Source of the DNA: Nitrospiria bacterium
Lineage (GTDB): Bacteria; Nitrospirota; Nitrospiria; DASWJH01
NCBI GenBank assembly: GCA_036397255.1
Contig: DASWJH010000084.1
Coordinates: forward strand, 1-54,897
Direction of reading: 5' to 3'
Length of the DNA: 54,897 bases
Part shown: in pieces, positions 1 to 7,992 of the stretch
How positions within the stretch are numbered: position 1 is the stretch's first letter
Layout of the letters: the number at the start of each line of letters is the position of its first letter
Notes under the pieces: model-generated
Told to the model about the DNA's origin: nothing
Database searches by the model: none
What the model saw: the letters and a program-made list of their open reading frames with translations, nothing else
Position numbers and translations under genes: made by a program

Positions 1-96
1 CCGGCAGGCAGGAATCCAGGCTCTTTAAAATCAACAACTTCTGGATTCCCGCTCCCCGATAGAGGCATTCGAGGACAGGTTTCGCGGGAATGACGG
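1..96. repeat. dispersed palindromic repeat, copy 1 (cut by window edge)
   Basis: This stretch matches 9653-9748 over the same 96-base length with only a few differences, mostly in the A/T-rich middle. It ends in CGGGAATGAC, the inverse of the GTCATTCCCG that opens the complete copy at 9620. It therefore looks like the right-hand part of a palindromic, non-coding dispersed element whose left end lies outside the window. Confidence 0.8.
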
Positions 97-130
97 CTAA
101 TGCATAGAATATAGATTGTTCTTGAAAATC

Positions 131-216
131 TGTAGTGCTTGCAGCTCAGAGGGAAGCTCCGCGCTATATTTTTCGGAGGATAATGTCATCGTAATTATGA
201 AATGGAGGACTAAGGA
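131..216 (+). repeat. repeat A core, left copy
   Basis: These bases match the reverse complement of 54352-54441 with short indels. Shared blocks include TGTAGTGCTT, AAGCTCCGC, TTTTCGGAGGAT and GTCATCGTAATTATGAAATGGAG. In both places a palindromic GTCATTCCCG-type element lies on the same side of the core, so the two form one composite unit present in inverted orientation at the two ends of the window. The short reading frame across it is not a convincing gene. Confidence 0.75.
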
Positions 217-297
217 CCAATCCAACCCATGCAGGGGGTTCGAATTTTTTTTTGCATCGGTTGAATTGAAGGATGGGCTAAAGAAGATGGAAAAAAA

Positions 298-1722
298 TTA
301 GTTTTCTTCAAGAAGGTTTAAAAAAGCCGCCACAACCTGAGGATCAAACTGTGTTCCCGAGAATTGTTTGAGTTCTGCGATGGCCCTAACCTTTCCCGGC
401 GCTTTTCGGTAGACACGATCAGAGGTCATGGCATCAAACGCATCCAAAACGGCGATGATGCGAGATCCCATGGGAATGGCATCCCCGGAAAGCCCGATGG
501 GATACCCTTTTCCGTCAAAGCGTTCCTGGTGGTGGAAAATGAGGGGAGCGACCGGGGCTAAAAACTTAATCTGTTTTACAATATTGGATCCTAATTCCGG
601 ATGTTTTTTCATAACCTCAAATTCTTCTTCTGTAAGGGGACCCGGTTTATTTAAAATTGATTCCGGTATTCCGATTTTACCGATATCGTGAAGAATGGCC
701 GCATATTTAATATGTTCTGTCTCTTCCGGGGAAAGCCCAAATTGTTTGGCAATGTCGGCGGCAAAATCAACGGTTCGATCGCTATGGCCCCGAGTGTAGG
801 CGTCCTTGGTTTCCAGGGCATCCGCTAAGGCTCTGATGGCCTCAAAATGGGACTCCTCCAAGTCATTAAAAAGCCTATTATTGTCAATGGCAATGGCTAA
901 ATGATTTAAGAGAATGGTTATAAATTCGATGTCGGTTTGGCTTAATTTATTTCGCTCGAGCTTTCTCAAGACAATGAGAATACCTACAATTCCCTGTTTT
1001 CCTCGGATCGGAAACCCCAGTGCTGAAGAAAGTTGGTAGTGAAGGATGATCTGCTCAAAAAAAGGATCTGAAGGGCTTTGATCCACCAAAATAAGAGTTT
1101 CCTCCCGCTCGGCAACCCATTCGGCCATGGAAAGCAGGTGCTCTTTTTGTTCCGGCAAATCGTCCTCCAAACGAAGAACCAGTTCTTGGGTTTGACGATC
1201 ATTCAGGAAAATGGCAGTACTGGAGGCCTTTAATTCCCTTTTGAGAACGTTGGAGGTAGTTCGCAGTAAACCGTCCAGGTCTTCGTGGTGAATGCAGCCA
1301 TGGCTGATTTCAAAAAGAGGTAAAAGCAATTTTAACCGGACATTTTCCTTTACCAGTCGATTTTTTTCCAAGGCATCTTCAACACATTGGGAAAGCTCCT
1401 GGTTCGTGAAAGGTTTTAAAAGAATTCCTTGGGCCCCTAAGTGGAGGGTGTGAAGCGCTTTTTGAATGTCAGCCTGTTCGGTAATGATAATACTGGATAA
1501 ATCGCTTTGAATTTCATGAACATGATCCAAAAAATCGTAAACGTTTCTTTCTGAGAATTGAAGTTGGGTGAGAAGAATGTCAAACTCTTCTTGTTTAATT
1601 TGACTGAGACCCTCTTTGACGGATTGTGCGGTGGTGACGGCATATCCCTTCTGGGAAAGGGTATCTTTGCACAAATCAAGAATTTTTTGCTCTTTTTCAA
1701 TGACCAAAATTTTTCCGCCCAC
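298..1722 (-). CDS. HD-GYP c-di-GMP phosphodiesterase with degenerate receiver and GAF domains
   Basis: The 474-residue protein has a receiver-like domain (about 1-120), a GAF-like sensor region (about 150-285) and a C-terminal HD-GYP domain (about 290-474). The HD-GYP part shows AAILHDIGKIGIP and HHQERFDGKGYP, the metal-binding and GYP signatures expected of a cyclic-di-GMP phosphodiesterase. The receiver looks unphosphorylatable: the usual phospho-acceptor Asp position is Gln53 (LLTQLQF) and the acidic pair near residues 9-10 is EK, while the conserved Lys-Pro (103-104) remains. The start is GTG at 1722 with an AGAGG stretch upstream. It reads away from the rhodanese gene. Function as a phosphodiesterase is strong by family; the input signal is unknown. 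Confidence 0.9.
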   Translation of the reverse strand: MGGKILVIEKEQKILDLCKDTLSQKGYAVTTAQSVKEGLSQIKQEEFDILLTQLQFSERNVYDFLDHVHEIQSDLSSIIITEQADIQKALHTLHLGAQGILLKPFTNQELSQCVEDALEKNRLVKENVRLKLLLPLFEISHGCIHHEDLDGLLRTTSNVLKRELKASSTAIFLNDRQTQELVLRLEDDLPEQKEHLLSMAEWVAEREETLILVDQSPSDPFFEQIILHYQLSSALGFPIRGKQGIVGILIVLRKLERNKLSQTDIEFITILLNHLAIAIDNNRLFNDLEESHFEAIRALADALETKDAYTRGHSDRTVDFAADIAKQFGLSPEETEHIKYAAILHDIGKIGIPESILNKPGPLTEEEFEVMKKHPELGSNIVKQIKFLAPVAPLIFHHQERFDGKGYPIGLSGDAIPMGSRIIAVLDAFDAMTSDRVYRKAPGKVRAIAELKQFSGTQFDPQVVAAFLNLLEEN

Positions 1723-1867
1723 CGATGCCTCTGCTTTAAAATATATTATCTTATTTAATGGTTAGTATAACGGGCAAAGACAGTTTGTCAAACCACTTTG
1801 GGGTTCCATTTCCTCCCTCCAAACCCTGGTGGTTTAAAGGAAAGAGAGTCTCAACAGGTTTCTGTTC

Positions 1868-1897
1868 TTGACGTGAGGGTTTTTTAGAGGGTAATAT
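1868..1897 (+). promoter_or_regulatory. putative sigma-70 promoter for rhodanese gene
   Basis: TTGACG (1868-1873) is followed after 18 bases by TAATAT (1892-1897). Transcription would begin near 1904, almost at the first ATG (1906), which slightly favours the second ATG at 1924. Confidence 0.4.
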
Positions 1898-1905
1898 TAA
1901 AACCA

Positions 1906-2250
1906 ATGGAAAACGAAGCATTTATGGCCAAGGTTCAAACTACCCCTCTCGAAATCAAGAAAAAATTGGATGGAGGGGAGGAACTCTTCATATTGGATGT
2001 TCGGGAACCCCAGGAGTTTGCTTATGCCCGGATTGAGGGGGCCCAGCTGATTCCCTTAGGTGAACTCCCTTCCCGTTACCATGAGCTGGAAACGGACAGG
2101 GAAATGGTTGTTTATTGCCATCATGGTATTCGAAGTCTTCAAGCAGTTTACTTCCTGGCTCAAATGGGTTTTAAACGGGTGAAGAACCTGGCGGGTGGAA
2201 TTGATGCATGGTCCACCCAGGCGGATCCCCAGGTTCCCCGTTATGGTTAA
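1906..2250 (+). CDS. single-domain rhodanese-like sulfurtransferase
   Basis: The 114-residue protein is one rhodanese domain. It has the early ILDVREPQEF motif and an active-site loop YCHHGIRS with Cys71 as the persulfide-carrying residue (CxxGxRS form), followed by the typical LAGGIDAW near the C-terminus. Such stand-alone rhodaneses move sulfane sulfur in the cytoplasm; the acceptor here is unknown. It is separated by 32 bases from the DUF507 pair on the same strand and could be co-transcribed with it. Two starts are possible, ATG 1906 and ATG 1924 (MAKVQTTPLE); neither has a strong Shine-Dalgarno, and the predicted promoter position slightly favours 1924. Confidence 0.88.
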   Translation: MENEAFMAKVQTTPLEIKKKLDGGEELFILDVREPQEFAYARIEGAQLIPLGELPSRYHELETDREMVVYCHHGIRSLQAVYFLAQMGFKRVKNLAGGIDAWSTQADPQVPRYG

Positions 2251-2282
2251 CTTTAATCGGGTAGAAGCTTCCGTCCCACAAA

Positions 2283-2564
2283 ATGCGACTCACCAAAGAA
2301 CGAATTCTATCCATATCTAATTTAGTTCTTGATCGACTTCTCAACGAAGGGTTATGTGTGATCCATCTCCCTAAGGAAGAACTGGTTCAAAAAATTGAGC
2401 ACCTCATTTCGGAGGAGTTGATGGTTGAAGACCGGCTTAACGAAGAAGTCAGAGAGATTTTAAAAAATTACCAGGACCAGATTGATCGAGGGGACGTGGA
2501 TGACCGAAAGATGTTTTTGATGTTAAAAAATAAATTGGTCAAAGACCGAGGGATTATTCTTTAA
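2283..2564 (+). CDS. DUF507 family protein, copy 1
   Basis: This 93-residue charged, mostly helical protein matches the DUF507 pattern: a start MRLTKERILSIS, a central block of acidic residues with EELMVEDRLNEEVREIL, and a short C-terminal helix. DUF507 has no established function. It is followed 21 bases later by a shorter-diverged paralogue, a tandem arrangement that I believe is common for this family in Nitrospirota and Desulfobacterota-like genomes. No signal peptide or membrane segment is visible. Confidence 0.8.
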   Translation: MRLTKERILSISNLVLDRLLNEGLCVIHLPKEELVQKIEHLISEELMVEDRLNEEVREILKNYQDQIDRGDVDDRKMFLMLKNKLVKDRGIIL

Positions 2565-2585
2565 CCTCTAGGAAGAGCACCAAAA

Positions 2586-2864
2586 ATGTTTCTCAGCGAA
2601 GAAAAAATCTCCCACCTCTCCCACCTGATTTTAAATCAATTGAAGCGCGAGAAGGGGTGTGTTTTCCAAGGGGATGAGGTTCAGGTGCTTAGGGAGATTA
2701 AAAAGGTTTTTTCGGGAGAATTGAAACTGGATGAGGATTTGGATCGCCGGGTCCGCGCCAAATTGGAATCCTATTCCCGCCGTATTATTGAAGGAAGTTC
2801 CGAATGGAATGTGCTGTACCAAAAAACCTTTGAAGAAGAACTCAAGAAAAGAAAAAGGGGGTAG
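2586..2864 (+). CDS. DUF507 family protein, copy 2
   Basis: This 92-residue protein parallels its upstream neighbour: MFLSEEKISHLSHLIL aligns with the first helix, and GELKLDEDLDRRVRAKLESY with the central acidic helix. It ends in a lysine/arginine-rich tail (KKRKRG). The Shine-Dalgarno AGGAAG lies before ATG 2586. Its TAG stop directly abuts the ATG of the membrane protein gene at 2865, so the two are very likely translated together. Function is unknown; the pair may form a heterodimer, which is only an inference. Confidence 0.78.
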   Translation: MFLSEEKISHLSHLILNQLKREKGCVFQGDEVQVLREIKKVFSGELKLDEDLDRRVRAKLESYSRRIIEGSSEWNVLYQKTFEEELKKRKRG

Positions 2865-3323
2865 ATGGCAGAAATTCAATTAGATCCAACAAAAGTGGAA
2901 GTGCTTAAAACACTCTATCCTATTTTTAAGAAAGAGGTGTATGAACGTCGTGAACAACTGACGAGGATCGGTCGGTTTGGTATTGGTTTCTATGTGGGGA
3001 TCATTGTACTATGTTTTGTTTTCCCGGTTAATGTTGGATCTCCATCCCTTCGTTTATATAGTGCCTTGGCCGTTGTTATTTTAACAGGGGTTCTCATTTA
3101 TCAGATGAAACAGCACCGAAACCGGCATATCATGGCCAAGCAAGCGGTGATTGAGATAGAAAAAGCCCTTCATCTTTTTGAACCCGGTTTCTACCTTTTG
3201 GGCAAACCCCTCTATCCCGAAGAATGGAGCCGTTACAAGGGGGGACAAGGAGAGTTGACGTTAACGAGTTTCCTTTTAATTATCCTTGCGGGAATCACGG
3301 TTTTCACCCTCTGGTCTGTTTAG
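2865..3323 (+). CDS. uncharacterised membrane protein with three predicted transmembrane segments
   Basis: I do not recognise this 152-residue protein. It has a charged N-terminal cytoplasmic-type segment (about 1-37), two closely spaced hydrophobic segments (about 38-56 and 62-81), a charged middle with HRNRHIMAKQ, and a last hydrophobic segment at the C-terminus (about 133-151). The start codon touches the stop of the DUF507 gene, implying translational coupling and a shared operon. Confidence 0.7.
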   Translation: MAEIQLDPTKVEVLKTLYPIFKKEVYERREQLTRIGRFGIGFYVGIIVLCFVFPVNVGSPSLRLYSALAVVILTGVLIYQMKQHRNRHIMAKQAVIEIEKALHLFEPGFYLLGKPLYPEEWSRYKGGQGELTLTSFLLIILAGITVFTLWSV

Positions 3324-3461
3324 GGAATCGGCATCTCATAAAACCTTTATTGGTCCTATAGAACGAAAAAGGGGGTTTTCCGGTTGTTAAAAAATGTAGT
3401 GTTGAGATGATCCATACCACGGGTTTTTCCCGTGCTCATCCTTTTTTTAAAACTTTCCATG

Positions 3462-4700
3462 GCCTATTTAAAACAAGTATTAACCATTGCCACTTCTGAT
3501 TCGGGAGGCGGAGCGGGAATTCAAGGAGACATAAAGGCCATGCAGGCCAATGGGGTTTTTGGTTTGTCTGTTTTGGTGGCCTTAACGGCTCAAAATACCC
3601 GGACCGTTTCCGCCGTTTTTTCCCTTCCCATCGATTTTATTGAGGCGCAACTGGAGGCTGTTTTTAACGATTTTGATTTAGGGGCGGTTAAGACCGGAAT
3701 GCTTTTCTCCAGTGAAATCGTTGAGGCGGTCTCTAAAAAGCTTCTTGATCGCCGCGTGCGGAATTTGGTAGTAGACCCCGTGATGATATCTAAAAGCGGT
3801 TGTGAACTTCTCCAACCCGCTGCGGTTGAAAAAATGAAAGGGGTCTTATTTCCCCTGGCCAGACTGGTAACACCTAATATTCATGAGGCCCAGCGATTAA
3901 CCGGACAAGAGATTAAAACATTGGAGGATGCAAAACAGGCGGCCAAAACCATCCAGGGCTATGGAAGTGAAGCGGTGTTGATTAAAGGAGGGCATTTGCT
4001 TTCTGAACCTGCCACGGACCTTTTATTTGATGGAAAGCAATTTAAGATTTTTAGAGGGGAGTTTTTCGAAACCCCCAATACCCATGGAACGGGGTGTACC
4101 TATGCATCGGCCATTGCTGCTCATTTAGCCTTAGGAACAGATTTAAGTGAAGCGGTAGAGAATGCCAAAGGGTACCTGACGGAGGCTATTCGTAACAGTC
4201 TTTCAATTGGGGGGGGGCATGGACCCACCCATCATTTTTATTTTATATCTGGTCCGCCAATTGGGAAAAAAAAGGAAGTGAAGACCTTATCTCGTTCCCC
4301 TCTTTCTTTTCAGGGGTTGAAACACCTTGCGCTTTGGGTGATGGATATGACCCGCTCGCGGGCTTTTTATGAAGGATTATTGGGGTTAAAGGTTGTTTGG
4401 GAACCCGATTCCGACAATGTTTACTTAAGCTCGGGAGAGGATAATTTGGCCCTTCATTCCATTTCCCCAAAAGATCTGGATCGTTTTCAGCAGGGTGTTG
4501 GTCAATTTCTTGACCATTTCGGTTTTATTGTGGAATCCCCCCAGCAAGTGGAAATTATTGCGAAAAAAATGGAAGAAGCGGGTGCCCCCATTTTAAATCC
4601 CGTTCGGTTTCATAGGGATGGGAGCTGTTCTTTTTATATGGCAGATCCCGATGGAAACCGGATTCAAATTCTTTTTGAACCCACCATTAGTCAAAAATAG
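3462..4700 (+). CDS. thiD: hydroxymethylpyrimidine (phosphate) kinase fused to a VOC-family domain
   Basis: Residues 1-260 are a ThiD kinase of thiamine synthesis: VLTIATSDSGGGAGIQ at the N-terminus, DPVM, and NTHGTGCTYAS carrying the GTGC anion-hole loop. The usual family protein ends at about 265 residues, but this one continues into a vicinal-oxygen-chelate (glyoxalase/dioxygenase-type) domain of about 115 residues. In that domain His in LKHLAL, His in LDHFGF and Glu in ILFEP sit where metal ligands are expected. No stop or frame change is seen at the join. I chose ATG 3462 because it gives the normal ThiD N-terminus; GTG 3432 would add ten residues. No TPP riboswitch is recognisable upstream. 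The role of the VOC domain is unknown. Confidence 0.9.
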   Translation, partial: AYLKQVLTIATSDSGGGAGIQGDIKAMQANGVFGLSVLVALTAQNTRTVSAVFSLPIDFIEAQLEAVFNDFDLGAVKTGMLFSSEIVEAVSKKLLDRRVRNLVVDPVMISKSGCELLQPAAVEKMKGVLFPLARLVTPNIHEAQRLTGQEIKTLEDAKQAAKTIQGYGSEAVLIKGGHLLSEPATDLLFDGKQFKIFRGEFFETPNTHGTGCTYASAIAAHLALGTDLSEAVENAKGYLTEAIRNSLSIGGGHGPTHHFYFISGPPIGKKKEVKTLSRSPLSFQGLKHLALWVMDMTRSRAFYEGLLGLKVVWEPDSDNVYLSSGEDNLALHSISPKDLDRFQQGVGQFLDHFGFIVESPQQVEIIAKKMEEAGAPILNPVRFHRDGSCSFYMADPDGNRIQILFEPTISQK

Positions 4701-4767
4701 ACCCCAACCCATTTTGAAGCCCCTGCGGTTTTTTTGGAATGCTCCCCACTTTTTTTGTGGGTATTCC

Positions 4768-5202
4768 TTAAAAGGGTGAAAGGGAAGGGATGGGAACGGG
4801 AGCAGAATTTAATTTGTCGAGAGTGGTTTGGTTTAGAAAAAAGATGATACTTTCCTGAATTTTTAGTAAAGGTCTTCGGATGGTACAATGATCCAGTTGT
4901 TGGCAAAGGGAACTGCCATTATTACAATGGGTAATTTCAATGGGCCCTTCAATGGCTGTGAGGACCTCCCCGATGGTAATATCTTTTAATTCCTTTGATA
5001 GGGAATATCCCCCCTTTGGACCATTTTGACTCCGAACCAACCCCTTTTTAGCCATTTTTTGAAGGATTTTTGCAAGATGTTCTACCGGAATATCAAATCG
5101 TTCGGCGATGGTTTTTGCGTTGACGACTTCTTCAATTTTTCGGGAAGCGATATAGTGTATGGCAATCAATCCATAATCAGCCTTTTTGGTTAATTTGAGC
5201 AA
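4768..5202 (-). CDS. Rrf2-family transcriptional regulator with three-cysteine cluster motif
   Basis: The 144-residue protein starts MLKLTKKADYGLIAI, the standard Rrf2 winged-helix opening, and has GPKGGYSLSK in the wing. Cys93, Cys100 and Cys106 form C-x6-C-x5-C, close to the iron-sulfur ligands of IscR (C-x5-C-x5-C) and NsrR, so an Fe-S or NO/redox sensor is likely by family. The start is TTG at 5202 with GGAGAGGG just upstream; a longer frame reaching 5412 has no family support. The gene lies downstream of the FNR-type regulator on the same strand, with an FNR-like box between them. Confidence 0.88.
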   Translation of the reverse strand: MLKLTKKADYGLIAIHYIASRKIEEVVNAKTIAERFDIPVEHLAKILQKMAKKGLVRSQNGPKGGYSLSKELKDITIGEVLTAIEGPIEITHCNNGSSLCQQLDHCTIRRPLLKIQESIIFFLNQTTLDKLNSAPVPIPSLSPF

Positions 5203-5284
5203 GACACCCTCTCCGGTGAGGTAAGGTGGTAGAGGTGAGACGGTTCTAATGTACGTAACGTAACGGAAAGGAGAGGGTTTTTCA

Positions 5285-5298
5285 TTGATCGATATCAA
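5285..5298. promoter_or_regulatory. FNR-type binding site TTGAT-N4-ATCAA
   Basis: The 14 bases TTGATCGATATCAA form a perfect palindrome matching the FNR consensus half-sites. The site lies 83 bases upstream of the Rrf2 start and 55 bases past the stop of the adjacent FNR-type gene. That position suggests the FNR-like protein controls the Rrf2 gene. I see no convincing -10 at the exact class II spacing. Confidence 0.65.
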
Positions 5299-5353
5299 GA
5301 AAAATATTGATGGGTGGCAGTCAACAGGAATTGGATAGAGGAAACCGAAAAAA

Positions 5354-6064
5354 TTAATTGGATAGAGTTTGAAGCCTTTGTTGGTTAATGAGGATAATTT
5401 GTTTTCCTTCAACTTTGATTACCCGGTCTTTTTTAAATTGACTGAGAAGTCTGACCGCTGTTTCAAGGGTCATTCCCGTCATTTCTGCAATTTCTTCCCG
5501 TTTAAGAGTGATGCCCAGGGCGATCCCGTCCTTATTTTTAACCCCATAACTTTTTGCAAGGTCCAGAAGAATTAGAGCCAAACGCCCTTTTGCATCCTTA
5601 AAAGTCAACTGGTTAATTCTTTGTTGGGACTTCTCCAGTTCCTGACTTAACACATTTATTAGACGAATGGAAAGATCCGAATGGTTTTTCAGAAGAGTGA
5701 GAAAATCTTCTCGTTCGAAAAAGGTGACTTCTGACCGTTCAAGGGTTTCCGCGGTTACCGTATGCTTGCCTGTATTAAAGAGACCATTTTTTTCAATAAT
5801 TTCCCCCGCAGATACAATCTTTAAAATTTGCTGCTGGCCAAATCGTGAAGAGTTCGTCAGTTTTATCCTTCCTGAACACAGGATATATATTCCGTGGGAG
5901 GGAGTATCTTCATGGAAGATAATGTCATGTTTGTCATAATTATGGATTTTTTTAATTTCCATGAATTCATTTAATTCATCATCCGTCACCCCTCCGCAAA
6001 AAAGGCTGATTCCCCGGGCAACACAAGCTCGGCAGTCTGTAAAATGATTGGGTTTTGAATTCAT
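5354..6064 (-). CDS. CRP/FNR-family regulator with N-terminal cysteines
   Basis: The 236-residue protein has an N-terminal cysteine group C11-x2-C14-x8-C23, a cyclic-nucleotide-binding-like barrel with a fourth Cys at 63, a dimer helix, and a C-terminal winged helix KREEIAEMTGMTLETAVRLL. FNR of E. coli uses four cysteines to hold an oxygen-labile 4Fe-4S cluster; the spacing here differs but the layout is similar. The recognition helix keeps E and R of the E-xx-S-R motif (here E-xx-V-R), in line with a TTGAT-type site. The start is ATG 6064 with AAAGG upstream; TTG 6070 is less likely. Confidence 0.87.
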   Translation of the reverse strand: MNSKPNHFTDCRACVARGISLFCGGVTDDELNEFMEIKKIHNYDKHDIIFHEDTPSHGIYILCSGRIKLTNSSRFGQQQILKIVSAGEIIEKNGLFNTGKHTVTAETLERSEVTFFEREDFLTLLKNHSDLSIRLINVLSQELEKSQQRINQLTFKDAKGRLALILLDLAKSYGVKNKDGIALGITLKREEIAEMTGMTLETAVRLLSQFKKDRVIKVEGKQIILINQQRLQTLSN

Positions 6065-6433
6065 TGTCAAACCTTTTTTTGATAACCAACAACTTTCATG
6101 CTCTGATATAGCATAATTGGGAAGAGGAATTCAAGGTAGATTCCTTGTACCTAACCCTATTGCCCTGCCCGGATAGGGGGAAGATTGAAAATATAACGTT
6201 TAGGGCCAAGCAGGAATGGGAACGAGAGGAACCTGTTTCTTCAATCACGCACCTGAAATATTCACTTCCCGCTTATCCTTTTGGAAACCCAATGGAACGG
6301 ACTAGGCCCCTAAAGGTTAGTTACCCGACGTTCATCCAAGCGCTAAGGGTCATTATATCGTTCTGCAACCAAAAAAAGTGGTTTTGAAAGTGGCGGTGAA
6401 AATTTAAGAAATGAATCCGGGAAGGAAAAGGGC
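6065..6433. other. intergenic region, no feature recognised
   Basis: Between the FNR-type gene and the methyltransferase stop I see no RNA gene, clear repeat or convincing coding sequence. A short plus-strand frame (6145-6387) has no recognisable domain and no Shine-Dalgarno. The promoter of the FNR-type gene must lie near 6070-6130. Confidence 0.5.
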
Positions 6434-7321
6434 TTAGATTTTGGTGAAATCGGGGTGGGAAGGCTCGGCAGGGGAATGGATGGATGAATTTCCTTTCCCC
6501 TTAAATTGAATAAGCCAAACCTCTTGTGGGAAACGGTACCACCCATCAAAAATAAACGATTGGAGGAAATCCCCCATGGGGGGATGGCCTAACCAAAACT
6601 CAACAGAACGTAAATCAAAGGTGCATTTGGATAGGTATCGCTCGAGGGTTAAGGTATCTGATTGTTTGATTGTGTGAAAAAACTTCAAGGAAGTGACTTC
6701 ATAACGAATACCCTTGGTCTCCAAGGTAGAAACTACCCGTTGGGCATCCAAAAAGGAGGAAAATTCACCGGGAGTAAAAAAGATCTGAAGGTAACGCTCG
6801 TAAAAAGAGATATAAAAAGAATGACGAGCCGCAAGATATATCAAACAGACCCCGTTTAAGGGGTTCAACAGGGAGCGGATTTTATCGATACTGGAGGGCA
6901 ACTGCTCAAAGGGAAGTGTATACAATGAATGAATAGCCCAAATGATTTGGTACTGTCCCAGGTTGAATGGATGAAGTGGAAGGGTCTCAAGGGTTGCTTG
7001 ATATTGCTTTCCTGGCAAAAACGGAGGATTTAAAGATTTTTTTAAAGCCAAAAGGGAATAGGGAGAAGGGTCCAAAAAATCATAAATGATAACGGGGTTT
7101 TTTAAATTTTTGGTTTGGGTCAATAGGGATGGGAATTTTCCGGTTCCGCACCCAACGTCAAGCAATTTTGGGACTCCTGAAAAGCCTTTAAAAAGGTCCT
7201 CCCAAGAAAGCCGGTCAATCAATTGAAGGTAATCTATTTCAGCAACTTTAAACCAGGAGTCAAAATCCTGATCTTTCGTGTAAAATTTGCAATTTCTCCC
7301 TAAAAGGTCTGAAATATTCAT
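6434..7321 (-). CDS. SAM-dependent methyltransferase, uncharacterised
   Basis: The 295-residue protein carries class I methyltransferase motif I, KLLDVGCGTGKF (about residues 52-63), and an acidic strand end IIYDFLDPSPYS afterwards. The C-terminal half contains many aromatic residues and no catalytic motif I can name, so the substrate is unknown. It starts 6 bases after the Dabb lipoprotein gene stop, implying one operon. Confidence 0.75.
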   Translation of the reverse strand: MNISDLLGRNCKFYTKDQDFDSWFKVAEIDYLQLIDRLSWEDLFKGFSGVPKLLDVGCGTGKFPSLLTQTKNLKNPVIIYDFLDPSPYSLLALKKSLNPPFLPGKQYQATLETLPLHPFNLGQYQIIWAIHSLYTLPFEQLPSSIDKIRSLLNPLNGVCLIYLAARHSFYISFYERYLQIFFTPGEFSSFLDAQRVVSTLETKGIRYEVTSLKFFHTIKQSDTLTLERYLSKCTFDLRSVEFWLGHPPMGDFLQSFIFDGWYRFPQEVWLIQFKGKGNSSIHSPAEPSHPDFTKI

Positions 7322-7327
7322 AGGGGG

Positions 7328-7753
7328 TTAATCTATAAAATCATAAACCAAAACCTTTTGAGTCAGGGGTTGAACTAATTCCTTAACCAATTTTTTGTGA
7401 TGGGGGTGGGAGAGATATGAATTCATCGCTTCTGGATTGGGAAAGGAGACCATAATGGCCACATCGAAGGAGCTATCCGCGATATTTCTGTGGCTGGGTA
7501 AAACAGACCCTGCTTTCATACTGAGAACCCCGGGAATTTCAGAGAGTATTTGGGAGCCTTCAACCAATTTATTTCGATGTTCCAGATTCCCCGGGTCCTT
7601 CAACCAGCAGATGACCACATGGTGGATGTTTCCATTGATGGGGGATTTTTTTTGAGGGGTTGAACAGGAAATTAACCAAAAAGTAAAAAAAATACAAAAT
7701 CCCAAACCCAAGTGAAAAAAATTGAATGGCATAGATTTCAGGAAAGATTTCAT
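7328..7753 (-). CDS. lipoprotein with Dabb (stress-responsive alpha/beta barrel) domain
   Basis: The 141-residue protein begins with a basic and hydrophobic signal peptide ending in the lipobox FWLISC, so it is probably a lipid-anchored envelope protein. The mature part (HHVVICWLKDPGN... then ADSSFDVAIMVSFPNPEAMNSYLSHPHH) matches the Dabb ferredoxin-like fold. These domains form dimeric barrels with varied roles. It is the first gene of a short operon with the methyltransferase. Confidence 0.78.
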   Translation of the reverse strand: MKSFLKSMPFNFFHLGLGFCIFFTFWLISCSTPQKKSPINGNIHHVVICWLKDPGNLEHRNKLVEGSQILSEIPGVLSMKAGSVLPSHRNIADSSFDVAIMVSFPNPEAMNSYLSHPHHKKLVKELVQPLTQKVLVYDFID

Positions 7754-7992
7754 CCTATTTCAAAATTATCCATTTAGGGCGGTATGGATCAATGAAGTTT
7801 ACAACGTTTAAAAGGATATTAAAAGTGATAAAAATTTTTAAATCAAACCTGCGAACTTCAATACCCCTGGTGTTAAAGTTCATCTGTGGAGTCAACCGAA
7901 AACCTTATCTCAAAGGGACCTGGAAATAGAGAGGTCTTTTTTGTGTCCGATATATCCCAGGGGAAGGCACCCTCGAATATTGGGGGTGGCCT

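Noticed and set aside
116-301. Short reading frame at the left end
   Set aside because: It lies inside repeat A and the bordering sequence, and its matching copy at the right end is interrupted differently; no domain is visible.
3324-3461. TPP riboswitch upstream of thiD
   Set aside because: The GATGATCC-like stretch resembles part of the motif, but the conserved CTGAGA and the paired stems are not present.
4735-4765. Intrinsic terminator between thiD-VOC and Rrf2
   Set aside because: CCCAC-TTTTTTT-GTGGG has the T-run in the loop and no T-run after the stem, so it is not a canonical terminator.
5203-5412. N-terminal extension of the Rrf2 gene to 5412
   Set aside because: It would run across the FNR-like box and into the FNR-type gene; family alignment and GGAGAGGG place the start at TTG 5202.
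6145-6387. 80-residue plus-strand frame
   Set aside because: No Shine-Dalgarno, no domain, and its composition looks like random translation of intergenic sequence.
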